Below are positions 1-8,867 of a DNA stretch of 32,145 bases, in pieces (position 1 is the first letter of the stretch; every line of letters starts with the position of its first letter). Source of the stretch: an uncultured Clostridia bacterium. Its GTDB lineage: Bacteria; Bacillota; Clostridia; Lachnospirales; Bianqueaceae. The stretch spans positions 1 through 32,145 of the forward strand of contig CALWPV010000075.1 in assembly GCA_944383515.1 (NCBI GenBank), in the 5' to 3' direction. The notes beneath the pieces were generated by a model. The model had not been told where the DNA came from. It made no database searches and was given only the letters and a program-made list of their open reading frames with translations. The translations under genes were made by a program, and so were the position numbers.

Positions 1-958
1 CCATTCGGCATTTAATATCTAAGAACTTCTCCGCACCTAAATCGGCGCCGAATCCGGCCTCTGTAATTACAAGATCGGCTAACTTAAGCGCATACCGCGT
101 AGCCCGTAAGCTATTACACCCATGCGCAATGTTGGCAAAGGGGCCGCCGTGAATAATGCACGGTGTATTTTCTAGCGTTTGTACCAGATTAGGATTGATC
201 GCGTCTTTCAGCAATGCGGCCATGGCGCCCTGCGCTTTCAGATCGCTTGCAAAAACGGGTTTTCCCTCGTATGTATAACCGATGAGAATACGCCCAATCC
301 GCTCTTTCAAATCCATAAGGTCTTTAGCCAAACAGAGAATGGCCATAATTTCCGAAGCCACCGTAATCATGTATCCGGTCTCTCTGGGTACGCCCTGGCT
401 TTTACCGCCCAAACCAACAATAACCTGACGCAAGGCGCGGTCGTTAAGATCCACCACCCGTTTCCAGGTAATGGTTCGCGGATCCATACCCAGCGCATTT
501 CCCTGCTGCAAATGATTATCAATCATAGCGGCCAGCAGATTATGCGCCGCGCTAATCGCATGGAGATCCCCCGTAAAATGCAGATTAATATCTTCCATCG
601 GTACCACTTGCGCATAGCCGCCGCCGGCTGCGCCGCCTTTCACTCCCATACAGGGGCCTAAAGACGGCTCGCGCAGCGCAATGATCGCGTTTTTGCCAAG
701 TTTTCCCATGGCCTGCCCTAAGCCTACGGTAGTGGTGGTTTTTCCCTCGCCTGCCGGCGTCGGGTTAATGGCCGTTACCAAAACCAGCTTGCCATCGGGG
801 CGATTTTCAATCTTTTTCCAGAGGCGCTGGCTTAGCTTTGCTTTATACCGGCCATAACATTCCAGATCCTCTTCCTCAATGCCCAGCCCGGCGGCAATCT
901 CCGTAATCGGTTTCATATGCGCCGCTCTAGCAATCTCAATATCGGACTTAACTTCCAT
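1..958 (-). CDS. fhs: Formate-tetrahydrofolate ligase, N-terminal part (cut by window edge)
   Basis: This enzyme makes 10-formyltetrahydrofolate from formate, ATP and tetrahydrofolate in the cytoplasm, feeding one-carbon metabolism and, in acetogens, the methyl branch of the Wood-Ljungdahl pathway. About 319 codons are visible; the family is usually near 555 residues, so the C-terminal 40% lies beyond base 1. The nucleotide-binding loop [13 protein letters not shown] is at residues 65-77. Other family blocks are [19 protein letters not shown] (about 97-115) and FTGDLHAI, and the visible part ends in DIKCRM. The ATG at 956-958 has an ideal AGGAGG site 6-7 bases upstream. It starts 26 bases after the ftsK stop with no promoter between, so the two genes are probably cotranscribed. 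The identification rests on several invariant blocks and is firm. Confidence 0.96.
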   Translation of the reverse strand, partial: MEVKSDIEIARAAHMKPITEIAAGLGIEEEDLECYGRYKAKLSQRLWKKIENRPDGKLVLVTAINPTPAGEGKTTTTVGLGQAMGKLGKNAIIALREPSLGPCMGVKGGAAGGGYAQVVPMEDINLHFTGDLHAISAAHNLLAAMIDNHLQQGNALGMDPRTITWKRVVDLNDRALRQVIVGLGGKSQGVPRETGYMITVASEIMAILCLAKDLMDLKERIGRILIGYTYEGKPVFASDLKAQGAMAALLKDAINPNLVQTLENTPCIIHGGPFANIAHGCNSLRATRYALKLADLVITEAGFGADLGAEKFLDIKCRM

Positions 959-984
959 GACAAATTCCTCCTGTCATTCTTTTT

Positions 985-3687
985 TTAATGCGAAAATTCA
1001 TCATTTTCCCATTCTTCTTGCGTCATTAACACTTTTCGCGGTTTACTGCCTTCGTCCGGTCCTACCACGCCTCGCGCGTATAAGGCGTCCATGAGCCTGG
1101 CGGCCCGATTAAAGCCAATGCGAAAAGCCCGTTGCAACATACTGATACTGGCCCTTTGTTTCTCAACAACAAACCGGATCGCTTCTTCTAAATATTCGTC
1201 GATCTCTTCTTCAATTCCATTGCCTCCTGCCGTATCTTCTCTTTGCAGCGTATCCATCAGTTCATGATCATAGCTGAGCCCCTGCAGGCGCACGGACTCT
1301 ACCACGGCCTCCACTTCCTTATCCGATACAAAAGCGCCTTGAATCCGCACCGGTTTAGACGCTCCAATCGGTGAAAACAGCATATCGCCACGTCCCAGCA
1401 GTTTCTCGGCTCCGACATTGTCTAAGATTGTGCGAGAATCCACGCCTGACGAAACGGCAAAAGCAAGCCGCGAGGGAATATTGGCTTTAATAAGGCCGGT
1501 AATCACATCGACCGAAGGCCGCTGCGTCGCAATAACCAAATGCATGCCCGCCGCGCGGGCCATTTGCGCGATACGGCAAATGGAAGCTTCTACTTCTTTC
1601 GAAGCCACCATCATCAGGTCGGCCAGCTCGTCAATAATAATAACAATTTGGGGCATCTTGGGTTCTTCTTCCCCCAGATCTTGCACCGCTTCGTTATAGC
1701 CTCGAATATCCCGTACATTGAGGTCGGCAAACTTTTTGTACCGACGCGTCATTTCCTGTACGGCCCAGTTTAACGTTGCCGCCGCTTTTTTCGGATCATT
1801 TACAACCGGCAGCAGCAAATGAGGAATGCCATTATAAACCGAAAGCTCTACGACTTTGGGGTCAATCAAAATCAGCTTCACTTCGTTAGGATCCGCTTTA
1901 TAAATTAAGCTAATAATGAGAGAATTGATACAAACGCTTTTACCGGATCCGGTCGCGCCGGCAATGAGCAAATGCGGCATTTTGGCAATATCGGCCACAC
2001 GCACCTCGCCATCAATATCTTTTCCCAGCGAGAACGTAAGCTTGGACGGCGCTTTCCGGAAGGTCTCGCTATCGATAACATCCCGCAGCGTGACCATGCT
2101 AATTTCTTTATTGGGCACCTCGATGCCTACCGCGCTTTTGCCTGGAATCGGCGCTTCAATTCGAATAGACGGCGCCGCCAAATTCATGGCGATATCGTCG
2201 GTTAGATTCACAATACGGCTTACTTTGACGCCTTGTTTAGGCTGTAGCTCAAACCGCGTAACGGCCGGCCCGCGGTTTACCTGCACTACTTTGGCCTCTA
2301 CGCCAAAACTGAGCAGCGCGTCTTCCAGCACTTTGGCACTGCGCAACAGTTCTGCCTTTGTGCCGCCAATGCTCTCTCCGCTTCCCGGTTTCAAAAGCTC
2401 GACGGAAGGCGGCTGATACCGACCGCTCGGCCCCGGTTTTTTAGGCGCCTTCTTAGTTTTTGAAGCCTCTTCGGTCGCTTCTTCTTCCGGATATCCCGTT
2501 GGAAACTCTTCGTTTGCGAACGCCTTTTCTGTAGAAATTTCCTGTGACAGCGCCTCCAGATCTACTTCTTCAAGCAAGGGCTTGGTTTCTTGGCAGGCCA
2601 TGCCGGTTGCTTCCGGCTGCTCTTTGACTGCCTCTGCTGCCTCTAGCTCTGCCACTTCTTCCGGTACGACGGCCGGGCTTACTTCTGCCTGCTCTTGCTG
2701 CGCCGATTGCTGCTGCCGCGCTTCAAATCGTTTTTTACGGCTCATATAGGCCTCGCTGCTGACCAGCGGTATATCTACGGTTCCGTCGGCAATCGGTTTC
2801 TTTCTGCCAACGGGGCTCACTTTGCGCCCATCGGCGCGGGCCTCTGCTTCCGGGTCGGGTTTTAAACCATGAATGATAATCTGCCGATCTCCTTCCGCTG
2901 TAGGCGCCTCCAGATCGAGCCGCGGAGCCGCCTCTTCGTTACTCCACGCCTTTTTTTCTTCCTGTCTGAGGTTTTCCAGCTCTTTCTTTTCCTGCCGGCG
3001 CTGCGTATATTGCGCCGTTTTATCCGCCGTATACTGATGCACCTTCATGGTGGTTTCTTTCGTCTTTTCCGCTGCCTGCGTCATGCCCTTCACAAAAGAG
3101 CGCTCGGTAATCAAAATAGCGCCTATTAGAAACAAAAAGACGAGCACAACGATAGCGCCTGTTTTACCAAATACCTCCGTTAACCCCTGGCCCAGGCAGC
3201 CGCCAACAATGCCCCCCGTGCGAATGGAGGCCTGACTATACATGGCTTTATACGTGGTAAGGTTACTTCCGTTTAAGACATGGAGAAACGCACTAAGTAC
3301 AATCATTTCGCCATAACAGGCGGCAACTCTTTTCCATGTGCGTGCCTGCATTTTACTAAAAAGCTGAAAACCGGCAAGGAGTAAAGAAAATAATGTAATC
3401 ACATAAGCGGAGAACCCAAACAAACCCAAAAACAGCGTGCTAAGCCAAATGCCGGCTATGCCCATGCTGCTTTGCAGATAAACGCCCAGCGTCACTAGCA
3501 GCAAAAGCAAAAAGATAACCCAGCGGCGTACTTCCTGCTGCATCCAGTTTCCTGAAGCTTTCTTTTTCTTTTTCCGCTTTGTCTGCGTTTTTTTGGCGTT
3601 AGTCGTAGTTTTTTTCGTACGACCAACCGAAGTTTTACGCCCCGTACTGCTTCCTGCCAAAACCAGGCTCCCCCCCTTCTCTGTCAT
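985..3687 (-). CDS. ftsK: FtsK/SpoIIIE-family DNA translocase
   Basis: Membrane-anchored hexameric ATPase that pumps chromosomal DNA through the division or sporulation septum. The 900 residues run as follows. A lysine-rich cytoplasmic tail covers about 15-45. Four membrane spans lie within about 52-195. An acidic Glu/Ala-rich linker follows to about 430. Then comes the RecA-like motor, with Walker A GATGSGKS near 578 and Walker [14 protein letters not shown] near 680. The winged-helix gamma domain, which in this family reads polar DNA sites, ends the protein. The start is uncertain. The ATG at 3687 has no good ribosome site and sits 3 bases from a GC hairpin (3691-3706). A TTG at 3658-3660 has a G-rich site (AAGGGGGGGAG) 7 bases upstream and would give 891 residues. 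The gene has its own promoter in the preceding 256-base gap, and fhs follows closely. The sequence alone does not separate an FtsK role from a SpoIIIE role. Confidence 0.95.
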   Translation of the reverse strand: MTEKGGSLVLAGSSTGRKTSVGRTKKTTTNAKKTQTKRKKKKKASGNWMQQEVRRWVIFLLLLLVTLGVYLQSSMGIAGIWLSTLFLGLFGFSAYVITLFSLLLAGFQLFSKMQARTWKRVAACYGEMIVLSAFLHVLNGSNLTTYKAMYSQASIRTGGIVGGCLGQGLTEVFGKTGAIVVLVFLFLIGAILITERSFVKGMTQAAEKTKETTMKVHQYTADKTAQYTQRRQEKKELENLRQEEKKAWSNEEAAPRLDLEAPTAEGDRQIIIHGLKPDPEAEARADGRKVSPVGRKKPIADGTVDIPLVSSEAYMSRKKRFEARQQQSAQQEQAEVSPAVVPEEVAELEAAEAVKEQPEATGMACQETKPLLEEVDLEALSQEISTEKAFANEEFPTGYPEEEATEEASKTKKAPKKPGPSGRYQPPSVELLKPGSGESIGGTKAELLRSAKVLEDALLSFGVEAKVVQVNRGPAVTRFELQPKQGVKVSRIVNLTDDIAMNLAAPSIRIEAPIPGKSAVGIEVPNKEISMVTLRDVIDSETFRKAPSKLTFSLGKDIDGEVRVADIAKMPHLLIAGATGSGKSVCINSLIISLIYKADPNEVKLILIDPKVVELSVYNGIPHLLLPVVNDPKKAAATLNWAVQEMTRRYKKFADLNVRDIRGYNEAVQDLGEEEPKMPQIVIIIDELADLMMVASKEVEASICRIAQMARAAGMHLVIATQRPSVDVITGLIKANIPSRLAFAVSSGVDSRTILDNVGAEKLLGRGDMLFSPIGASKPVRIQGAFVSDKEVEAVVESVRLQGLSYDHELMDTLQREDTAGGNGIEEEIDEYLEEAIRFVVEKQRASISMLQRAFRIGFNRAARLMDALYARGVVGPDEGSKPRKVLMTQEEWENDEFSH

Positions 3688-3690
3688 GTC

Positions 3691-3706
3691 GCCGCTGTTA
3701 CGCGGC
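3691..3706 (-). other. GC hairpin at the ftsK start
   Basis: Inverted repeat GCCGC / GCGGC with a 6-base loop, ending 3 bases before the ATG at 3687. It would mask translation from that ATG, which favours the TTG at 3660 or suggests translational control. The structure is inferred from complementarity only. Confidence 0.4.
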
Positions 3707-3758
3707 CTATTGTTTTTCTAAATTTCGCTAACACTAAATGGCCTGAGCAGCTTAGCGG

Positions 3759-3824
3759 TTAAATTTCCGTTAAGCCATGCACCAGGCCCGTCATGAACGA
3801 TTGAAGATATCCAGTTGTCTCCAT
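3759..3824 (-). CDS. Possible 21-residue leader peptide ahead of ftsK
   Basis: A short open frame encodes METTGYLQSFMTGLVHGLTEI and a TAA stop. It lies between the ftsK promoter (3895-3923) and the ftsK start. A G-rich ribosome site (AGGGGG) lies 5 bases before its ATG, better placed than anything before the ftsK ATG. The pattern LQ..MTGLVHGLTE loosely resembles the first helix of UppP/BacA undecaprenyl-pyrophosphate phosphatases, so it could be a relic of such a gene, a real leader peptide, or chance. It is below the usual annotation size. Function is unknown. Confidence 0.3.
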   Translation of the reverse strand: METTGYLQSFMTGLVHGLTEI

Positions 3825-3894
3825 GTTTACCCCCTATACTCGCACATGATATTGTATTCTCTCTGCGCTTAAGATTCCACTAAAGAACTCTTAA

Positions 3895-3923
3895 ATTTTA
3901 CCATATTTACAGGGGTTTGTAAA
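3895..3923 (-). promoter_or_regulatory. Sigma-A promoter of ftsK (-fhs)
   Basis: -35 TTTACA (3918-3923), 17-base spacer, -10 TAAAAT (3895-3900). The -35 box lies inside a small dyad (GGTTT / AAACC, 3914-3925). It points toward the small ORF and ftsK, leaving a leader of about 200 bases. It sits just after the tepA stop, so ftsK need not depend on tepA transcription. Confidence 0.7.
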
Positions 3924-3943
3924 CCTTGAAAGCGTCTTTCTTT

Positions 3944-4693
3944 TTAAGTTTCGCTTGACGTTTGGCTCTCTTGCTTTTCCTTAGGCTCTTTGCCAGCAGC
4001 GTCTTTTTTTCGCTTTGCAATCAGCGCATATAGCTTCTCCAGCGCCTCATACAATCCGCCAACAGCATCAATCAGTCCTTCTTTTACCGCCTCTTCTCCC
4101 ATTAAAATACTGCCCACATCTTTTGCCAGTTCATGTGTATTCAGCATAAGAGAGCGAAAACGCTCTTCTTTCATTTTAGAATTGCGTATGACAAACTCGA
4201 TAATCCGGTCCTGAATCCGCTCTAAATATTCAAAGGTTTGCGAAACGCCAATCACTAGGCCATTGGTGCGCACCGGATGAATCGTCATGGAAGCCGAGGG
4301 TACAATAAAAGAGTACGACGCCGAAACGGCAAGCGGGACCCCAATGGAATGCCCGCCGCCCAGCACCAGAGAAACGGTTGGTTTTCCTAAGCCGGCGATC
4401 ATTTCGGCAATCGCCAAACCGGCCTCAATATCGCCGCCTACCGTGTTGATTAAGAATAAAACGCCATCGACCTCCGTGCTTTGCGCCGCGGCCGCCAGCT
4501 GAGGCAGTACATGTTCGTACCTTGTTGTTTTATTTTGAGGCGGAAGCATCATATGCCCCTCAATTTCTCCAATAATACTCATACACAGAATATTGCCTCT
4601 TGGATTATCTTCCTCCGGCATGACTACCTGTGTCTGTCCCAGCTCTCTGACATTTTCCTGATACTCTTCAGGGGTCATGGTTTCTTTTTCCAT
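3944..4693 (-). CDS. tepA: ClpP-like serine protease, TepA family
   Basis: Member of the ClpP/crotonase-fold proteases known as TepA (YmfB) in Bacillus, named for a role in enhancing protein translocation; its true substrates are poorly known. From the start chosen here it has 249 residues. The likely catalytic serine is S116 in GGGHSIG, the histidine is H139 in SMTIHP, and the aspartate is near D192 in a KD...EEAVKEGLID block that matches the ClpP C-terminal part. The last 25 residues are a charged Lys/Glu tail. The ATG at 4693 has AGGAGGG 11 bases upstream. An in-frame ATG at 4717 directly abuts the U-tract of the pnp terminator and lacks a site, so I rejected it. The tepA-ftsK order matches the ymfB-spoIIIE region of Bacillus, which supports the name. 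Confidence 0.88.
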   Translation of the reverse strand: MEKETMTPEEYQENVRELGQTQVVMPEEDNPRGNILCMSIIGEIEGHMMLPPQNKTTRYEHVLPQLAAAAQSTEVDGVLFLINTVGGDIEAGLAIAEMIAGLGKPTVSLVLGGGHSIGVPLAVSASYSFIVPSASMTIHPVRTNGLVIGVSQTFEYLERIQDRIIEFVIRNSKMKEERFRSLMLNTHELAKDVGSILMGEEAVKEGLIDAVGGLYEALEKLYALIAKRKKDAAGKEPKEKQESQTSSET

Positions 4694-4717
4694 ATAGCCG
4701 CAAACCCTCCTGTCCAT

Positions 4718-4754
4718 AAAAAAATCAGCACCATGAATGGTTCATGATGCTGAT
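4718..4754 (-). terminator. Terminator after pnp
   Basis: A 14-pair stem (ATCAGCATCATGAA against TTCATGGTGCTGAT, one G-U pair) with a 3-base loop is followed by seven Ts. This is a textbook intrinsic terminator on the minus strand between pnp and tepA. tepA therefore depends on read-through or on a promoter I could not identify. Confidence 0.85.
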
Positions 4755-4786
4755 AGTATGTGATAAAGTTGCGGCTTTTATACGCA

Positions 4787-6955
4787 TTAGCCCTCGCGGT
4801 GCTCATGCGGCCGTCTGGGCCCGCGTCCTTGACTGCGATCGCCGTCTTCAGGCGGCGGTAAAAGAGCCTTTCTCGATACTTTAACCTTGCCTTGGTCGTC
4901 GATGCCAATAACCTTAACCATAATTTCATCGCCTTCGTGCAATACGTCTTCTACATCTTTCACATACTCATAGCTAATTTCTGACAGATGCAACAAAGCG
5001 TCTTTACCCGGCAGCAATTCTACAAACGCACCGAATTTAGCTAGACGCACTACTTTGGCGTTATAAATCTCATCCATCTGGATTTCTTTAGCAATGGTTT
5101 CGATTGTCTTAATGGCCTGACGGCACATGGCCTCGTTATTACCGAGCACGTAAACGTTACCGTCTTCTTCAATATCAATCTTAACGCCGGTTTCGTCGAT
5201 AATCTTGTTAATCGTTTTGCCCTTCGGTCCAACCACTTCGCCAATCTTAGCAACGCTAATCTTGGTTTGGAAAATCTTGGGCGCATACTCGGACAAGTGC
5301 TCTCTGGGCTCGGCAATCACCGGAGCCATAACCTCATTCAGGATATACTCTCTGGCTTCTTTCGTACGCGCAATCGCCTGCTCAATGATCGGGCGCGTCA
5401 GTCCCTGCACTTTAATATCCATTTGAATAGCGGTAATTCCCTTATGCGTACCGGCAACTTTGAAGTCCATATCGCCAAAGAAGTCTTCCAATCCCTGAAT
5501 ATCCGTAAGCAAAATGAAATCGTCATCGGTATCGCCAGTAACCAGACCGCAGGAAATACCGGCAACCGGAGCTTTAATCGGAACACCGGCAGCCATGAGC
5601 GCCAGCGTGCTGGCACAGATACTTCCCTGAGAAGTAGAACCATTAGAACTGAGCACTTCCGAAACCGCGCGAATGGTGTAAGGGAACTCTTCCTCTGACG
5701 GCAGAACCGGTACCAGCGCCCGCTCGGCCAGCGCGCCGTGACCAATCTCCCTGCGTCCGGGGCCGCGGCTGGGCTTGGTTTCTCCTACCGAGTAGGAGGG
5801 GAAGTTATACTGGTGAATGTACCGTTTGGAATCTACATTTTCGTCCAACGAATCTAAGATCTGTCGCTCGCTCAGGGCCCCCAGCGTTGCCACTGTCAGC
5901 ACCTGCGTTTGACCTCTCTTAAATAAACCGCTACCATGAACCCTCGGCAATACATCCACTTCAGCCGATAACGGACGGATCTCCGTCAGCTGACGTCCGT
6001 CGGGACGTTTTCCATCTTCCTTAATCATTTTACGAACCGTCTTTTTCTGATATTGGTAAATGGCCTCGTCCACATATTTTGCCATATGTTCCTGTTCTTC
6101 TTCCGGCAGCTGCTCAATATAAGCCTTAAATTCGTCTGTCAGCTGGTTAATGCGCTCTTCCCGAACCTGTTTGACGTCGGTGAAGACAACCTCTTCCATC
6201 TGCTGCGGAGGACAAATTTGTTTCAGCGCCTCAAATACGTCTTCCGGCACTACCTGCTCTTCATACGCATGCTTCGGTTTTCCAACAGCTCTCACAATTT
6301 CATTGATAAAGGCTACGATTTTCTGATTAGCTTCATGCCCAAAGAAAATCGCTTCAATCATTTTTTCTTCCGGCACTTCATTGGCACCGGCTTCGATCAT
6401 TACTACTTTTTCTGCGGTAGAAGCAACCGTTAGATCCAGATCGCTCTTTCTTCTCTGCTCTGCCGTGGGGTTAATGACCAATTCGCCATCGACCAGACCT
6501 ACCGATACCGCGCCTACCGGGCCGGCAAACGGAATGTCAGAAATCGAAACGGCAATGGACGAACCCACCATAGCCAAAATCTCCGGAGCACAATCCTGAT
6601 CTACGCTTAAAACCGTGTTGACAATGGAAACGTCGTTACGATAATCTTTGGGGAATAAAGGACGCATGGGACGATCAATACACCGTGCCGTCAGCACTGC
6701 GTTCTCACTGGGACGCCCTTCCCGTTTTAAAAAGCTTCCGGGAATTTTTCCTACGGAATACATTTTCTCTTCATAATCTACGCTCAGCGGAAAGAAATCA
6801 ATTCCTTCTCTGGGCTTGTCCGATGCGGTTGCCGTGGACAAAAGCGTTGTATCTCCATATGAGATCCACACGGCACCATTCGCCTGTTCCGCCACTTTGC
6901 CGATTTCTGCTTTCAGCAGCCGGCCAGCCAGCTCCATTTGAAATACCTGCGACAT
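4787..6955 (-). CDS. pnp: Polynucleotide phosphorylase
   Basis: 3'-to-5' exoribonuclease that degrades RNA with phosphate, releasing nucleoside diphosphates; a trimeric enzyme of mRNA decay. The length of 722 is normal. Domains in order are: first RNase PH domain (about 10-140), helical linker (about 240-310), second RNase PH domain (about 320-540) with [12 protein letters not shown] and the active-site block [22 protein letters not shown] domain (about 560-605, loop GPKGKT), S1 domain (about 622-695), and a short basic tail. The start ATG has AGGAGGT 4 bases upstream. The gene follows rpsO, the classic rpsO-pnp order, but a strong terminator and its own extended -10 promoter lie between them. 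The leader can form a hairpin at its very 5' end, which may matter for stability or autocontrol. Confidence 0.98.
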   Translation of the reverse strand: MSQVFQMELAGRLLKAEIGKVAEQANGAVWISYGDTTLLSTATASDKPREGIDFFPLSVDYEEKMYSVGKIPGSFLKREGRPSENAVLTARCIDRPMRPLFPKDYRNDVSIVNTVLSVDQDCAPEILAMVGSSIAVSISDIPFAGPVGAVSVGLVDGELVINPTAEQRRKSDLDLTVASTAEKVVMIEAGANEVPEEKMIEAIFFGHEANQKIVAFINEIVRAVGKPKHAYEEQVVPEDVFEALKQICPPQQMEEVVFTDVKQVREERINQLTDEFKAYIEQLPEEEQEHMAKYVDEAIYQYQKKTVRKMIKEDGKRPDGRQLTEIRPLSAEVDVLPRVHGSGLFKRGQTQVLTVATLGALSERQILDSLDENVDSKRYIHQYNFPSYSVGETKPSRGPGRREIGHGALAERALVPVLPSEEEFPYTIRAVSEVLSSNGSTSQGSICASTLALMAAGVPIKAPVAGISCGLVTGDTDDDFILLTDIQGLEDFFGDMDFKVAGTHKGITAIQMDIKVQGLTRPIIEQAIARTKEAREYILNEVMAPVIAEPREHLSEYAPKIFQTKISVAKIGEVVGPKGKTINKIIDETGVKIDIEEDGNVYVLGNNEAMCRQAIKTIETIAKEIQMDEIYNAKVVRLAKFGAFVELLPGKDALLHLSEISYEYVKDVEDVLHEGDEIMVKVIGIDDQGKVKVSRKALLPPPEDGDRSQGRGPRRPHEHREG

Positions 6956-6996
6956 ACTTACCTCCTGTTGTTACCTTACGTTTTACCAATACTACC

Positions 6997-7020
6997 GAGT
7001 GGGAACCCCCGTTCCCGCTC
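6997..7020 (-). other. 5'-end stem-loop in the pnp leader
   Basis: On the minus strand GAG-C-GGGAAC pairs with GUUCCC-A-CUC around a GGGG loop. It begins at about the expected transcription start of the promoter at 7027-7035. Such a 5' hairpin could protect the mRNA; in E. coli a pnp leader stem is the site of autocontrol. The role here is inference. Confidence 0.45.
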
Positions 7021-7026
7021 TACTTT

Positions 7027-7035
7027 ATTGTATCA
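7027..7035 (-). promoter_or_regulatory. Extended -10 promoter of pnp
   Basis: TGATACAAT is an extended -10 (TGN plus TACAAT). No good -35 lies 17 bases upstream; that position is occupied by a perfect inverted repeat (7040-7060), which could be an operator. Confidence 0.5.
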
Positions 7036-7039
7036 TCAG

Positions 7040-7060
7040 TTTGGCGCTACCCGCGCCAAA
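7040..7060 (-). other. Perfect dyad upstream of the pnp -10
   Basis: TTTGGCGC and GCGCCAAA form an 8-pair stem with a 5-base loop. There is no U-tract after it, so it is not a good terminator. It covers the -35 position of the pnp promoter and may be a protein-binding site or a second RNA hairpin after the rpsO terminator. Confidence 0.45.
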
Positions 7061-7078
7061 TCATGACTGCAAAAGACG

Positions 7079-7121
7079 ACAAAAAGTTGTAAACCTGCCT
7101 TCGCAGGCTTACAACTTTTTT
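7079..7121 (-). terminator. Terminator after rpsO
   Basis: A 15-pair stem (AAGTTGTAAGCCTGC against GCAGGTTTACAACTT, one G-U pair) with a GAAG loop is flanked by A and T runs. It begins 5 bases after the rpsO stop. It works on paper in both directions. Confidence 0.88.
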
Positions 7122-7126
7122 GCTGA

Positions 7127-7390
7127 TTATCTTCGAATACCCAGTTTCTCAATCAGAGCACGATATCCTTCAATATCGATGGATTTCAAGTAGTTTAACA
7201 AACCACGGCGCTGACCAACCAGCATTAACAGACCGCGACGAGAATGATGATCCTTTTTGTGGGTCTTCAGATGCTCGGTCAGGTGATTGATACGCTCTGT
7301 TAAAAGCGCAATCTGAACCTCAGGAGAACCTGTGTCGCCTTCTTTACGTCCATACTCCCGGATGATTTCCTGTTTTCTTTCTTTTGTCAT
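7127..7390 (-). CDS. rpsO: 30S ribosomal protein S15
   Basis: Primary binder of 16S rRNA in the central domain of the small subunit. The 87 residues match the usual 88-89. The sequence shows the family pattern [18 protein letters not shown] near the N-terminus, then [15 protein letters not shown] and [12 protein letters not shown]. The ATG at 7388-7390 has GGAGGT 6 bases upstream. An in-frame ATG at 7408 would add six residues not usual in S15 and is rejected. Transcription comes from a strong promoter at 7482-7510. The leader between them can fold into a long imperfect stem (7421-7465), the kind of element S15 is known to use for autorepression in other bacteria, though this one is only a candidate. 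Confidence 0.98.
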   Translation of the reverse strand: MTKERKQEIIREYGRKEGDTGSPEVQIALLTERINHLTEHLKTHKKDHHSRRGLLMLVGQRRGLLNYLKSIDIEGYRALIEKLGIRR

Positions 7391-7420
7391 ATTGACACCT
7401 CCATTCACTCTTGATACTCA

Positions 7421-7465
7421 CCGGCTGCTAAGTAAAGGTTGGAGCTTCCATTCACTGAGCAGCGG
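7421..7465 (-). promoter_or_regulatory. Structured rpsO leader, candidate S15 autoregulatory element
   Basis: CCG-CTGCTCAGT pairs with ACTTAGCAGCCGG (12 of 13 positions, one bulge and one mismatch). The decamer AGTGAATGGA occurs inside this stem-loop (7447-7456) and again overlapping the ribosome site (7400-7409). That allows alternative foldings that could expose or hide the start of rpsO. Inference from complementarity only. Confidence 0.4.
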
Positions 7466-7481
7466 CTAATTCTAAGCAGAA

Positions 7482-7510
7482 ATTATAGCACACTCCCTAT
7501 CGCTTGTAAA
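7482..7510 (-). promoter_or_regulatory. Sigma-A promoter of rpsO
   Basis: -35 TTTACA (7505-7510), exact 17-base spacer, -10 TATAAT (7482-7487). A purine-rich run (A/G on the minus strand, about 7511-7558) lies upstream and may help transcription. Leader length is about 85 bases. Confidence 0.82.
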
Positions 7511-7563
7511 CCGTTTTTTTCTTTTTTTCATCTTTTTTTGCCCTCTTCTTCTTTTATACTCTA

Positions 7564-7592
7564 TTGAAGCCTTCTTCGCCCCATGATATAAT
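7564..7592 (+). promoter_or_regulatory. Sigma-A promoter of dinB
   Basis: -35 TTGAAG (7564-7569), 17-base spacer, -10 TATAAT (7587-7592). It diverges from the rpsO promoter across a pyrimidine-rich spacer. I saw no LexA box (GAAC-N4-GTTC or the CGAACRNRYGTTYC type) near it. Confidence 0.72.
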
Positions 7593-7646
7593 ACCCACAC
7601 AGAACAACCGCAAGAATCTGGCATCTGTTTAAGGAGGGAGAAAAGT

Positions 7647-8846
7647 ATGGACCGAACCATTTTACACATGGATATGGACGCGTTTTATGCCGCCGTTGAA
7701 GTCAGAGATCACCCTGAACTTGCGGGCAAACCATTAATCATCGGCGCGCTGCCTCATGAACGCGGCGTTGTGGCTACCTGTTCGTACGAAGCCCGTCCTT
7801 TTGGCGTCCGCTCCGGTATGAGCATAAAAGAAGCCTATCGGTTATGTCCCCATGGCATATACCGGCATGGCAACTATCCCCGGTACCGCGCGGTAAGCCA
7901 GCAAATCCACGAAATTCTAATGGACTATACCGATCAAATCGAATTTGTAGCCCTAGACGAAGGATATTTAGACATTACTGGTTCTCTTGTTTTATTCGGC
8001 TCCGCCGAAACCATTGGCCGGCAAATTAAAGAGCGGGTTTATGAAGCGACCGGCTTAACCTGTTCGGTGGGCATCGGCTACAATAAAATGACGGCCAAAC
8101 TAGCCAGCGAAGAAAAAAAGCCCAATGGTTTTTTTATCATTCCCGACGCAGCATTCTTTCAGCGCCTCATCATAGACCGTCCCATCCGCACCCTTCCCGG
8201 GGTTGGCGCTAAAACCGCGGCACTATTAAACCGCTATCAGCTAAACACCATTCGGGACCTTTTACGCTGGAAACCCCAAGATCTTCAAAAACTGCTCGGT
8301 CAAAGCGGCCTTGAGCTTTTTCGCGCCGCGCGCGGAATTGACGAGCGCCCTGTTCTTCACCTGGGCGAGGGAGAGGCCAAATCTTACGGCAAGGAAGTTA
8401 CCTACCAGCATGATATGACCCATTTGCCGGAAATGGAAAGTACGCTTCGCCTGCTGGCTCGTACACTTTCTATTGGCCTTATGGAAGACCACCTTTGGTG
8501 CCAGACGATTACCTTAAAAATCAAATACAATAATTTACAGCTGCATACGCGGTCAAAAACCTTAACAAATCCCGTGCGCGATGCCGGCGACATTTTCGCA
8601 ACCGCCAGCGACTTGCTGCGAAAAGCGCCTTTAATCCGGCCGGTGCGCCTGCTGGGCATTAGCACCAGCTCGCTTACCCGGCACGACGTGCACCAAATAT
8701 CACTCGAAGAAAACCGGCTGCGCGAGAAAAAAGAAAAACTGTCTCATTCCCTTCTTCAGCTGTATGATCGTTTCGGAAAAAATATTGTACAGACCGGCAG
8801 CGAAATGGAAAGCCGGCAAATTCTAAAAAAGCATGACCTGCAGTAA
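7647..8846 (+). CDS. dinB: DNA polymerase IV (Y-family, translesion)
   Basis: Error-prone polymerase that copies past damaged bases. The 399 residues begin with HMDMDAFYAAVE; D9 and the D104-E105 pair (ALDEGYLD) are the metal-binding residues, and Y14 is at the steric-gate position. The fingers block YEARPFGVRSGM is at 48-58. The helix-hairpin-helix region (RTLPGVGAKTAALLN) lies around 175-190, and the little-finger domain follows to about 370. The DEG variant of the usual DEA motif is also found in Bacillus PolY1. I see no QLSLF-like sliding-clamp motif at the C-terminus, which ends in KKHDLQ. A ribosome site AAGGAGGG lies 8 bases before the ATG. The gene is monocistronic, with its own promoter and a terminator at its stop. 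Confidence 0.94.
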   Translation: MDRTILHMDMDAFYAAVEVRDHPELAGKPLIIGALPHERGVVATCSYEARPFGVRSGMSIKEAYRLCPHGIYRHGNYPRYRAVSQQIHEILMDYTDQIEFVALDEGYLDITGSLVLFGSAETIGRQIKERVYEATGLTCSVGIGYNKMTAKLASEEKKPNGFFIIPDAAFFQRLIIDRPIRTLPGVGAKTAALLNRYQLNTIRDLLRWKPQDLQKLLGQSGLELFRAARGIDERPVLHLGEGEAKSYGKEVTYQHDMTHLPEMESTLRLLARTLSIGLMEDHLWCQTITLKIKYNNLQLHTRSKTLTNPVRDAGDIFATASDLLRKAPLIRPVRLLGISTSSLTRHDVHQISLEENRLREKKEKLSHSLLQLYDRFGKNIVQTGSEMESRQILKKHDLQ

Positions 8847-8862
8847 CACGGCCATGCTTTTT
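8825..8862. terminator. Shared terminator between convergent dinB and the YitT gene
   Basis: AAAAAAGCATG and CATGCTTTTT form a 10-pair stem around a loop of about 17 bases. The A run on one side and T run on the other suit termination from both directions. It overlaps the dinB stop codon. Confidence 0.65.
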
Positions 8863-8867
8863 GCTAT

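Noticed and set aside
3714-3766. Inverted repeat AAATTT-CGCTAA / TTAGCG-AAATTT as a terminator in the ftsK leader
   Set aside because: The stem is broken by unpaired bases, the loop is about 20 bases and no T tract follows; it may still be leader structure but not a terminator.
4675-4929. Minus-strand open frame over the end of pnp and the start of tepA
   Set aside because: It overlaps pnp in another frame and runs through a strong terminator.
7500-7560. Pyrimidine tract between rpsO and dinB as a simple repeat or non-coding RNA
   Set aside because: It is an irregular T/C run without repeat units or folding and most likely only promoter-flanking A/T-rich DNA.
7472-7669. Minus-strand open frame spanning the rpsO-dinB gap
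   Set aside because: It crosses two promoters and a polypurine run, giving a low-complexity Lys/Arg protein without a ribosome site.
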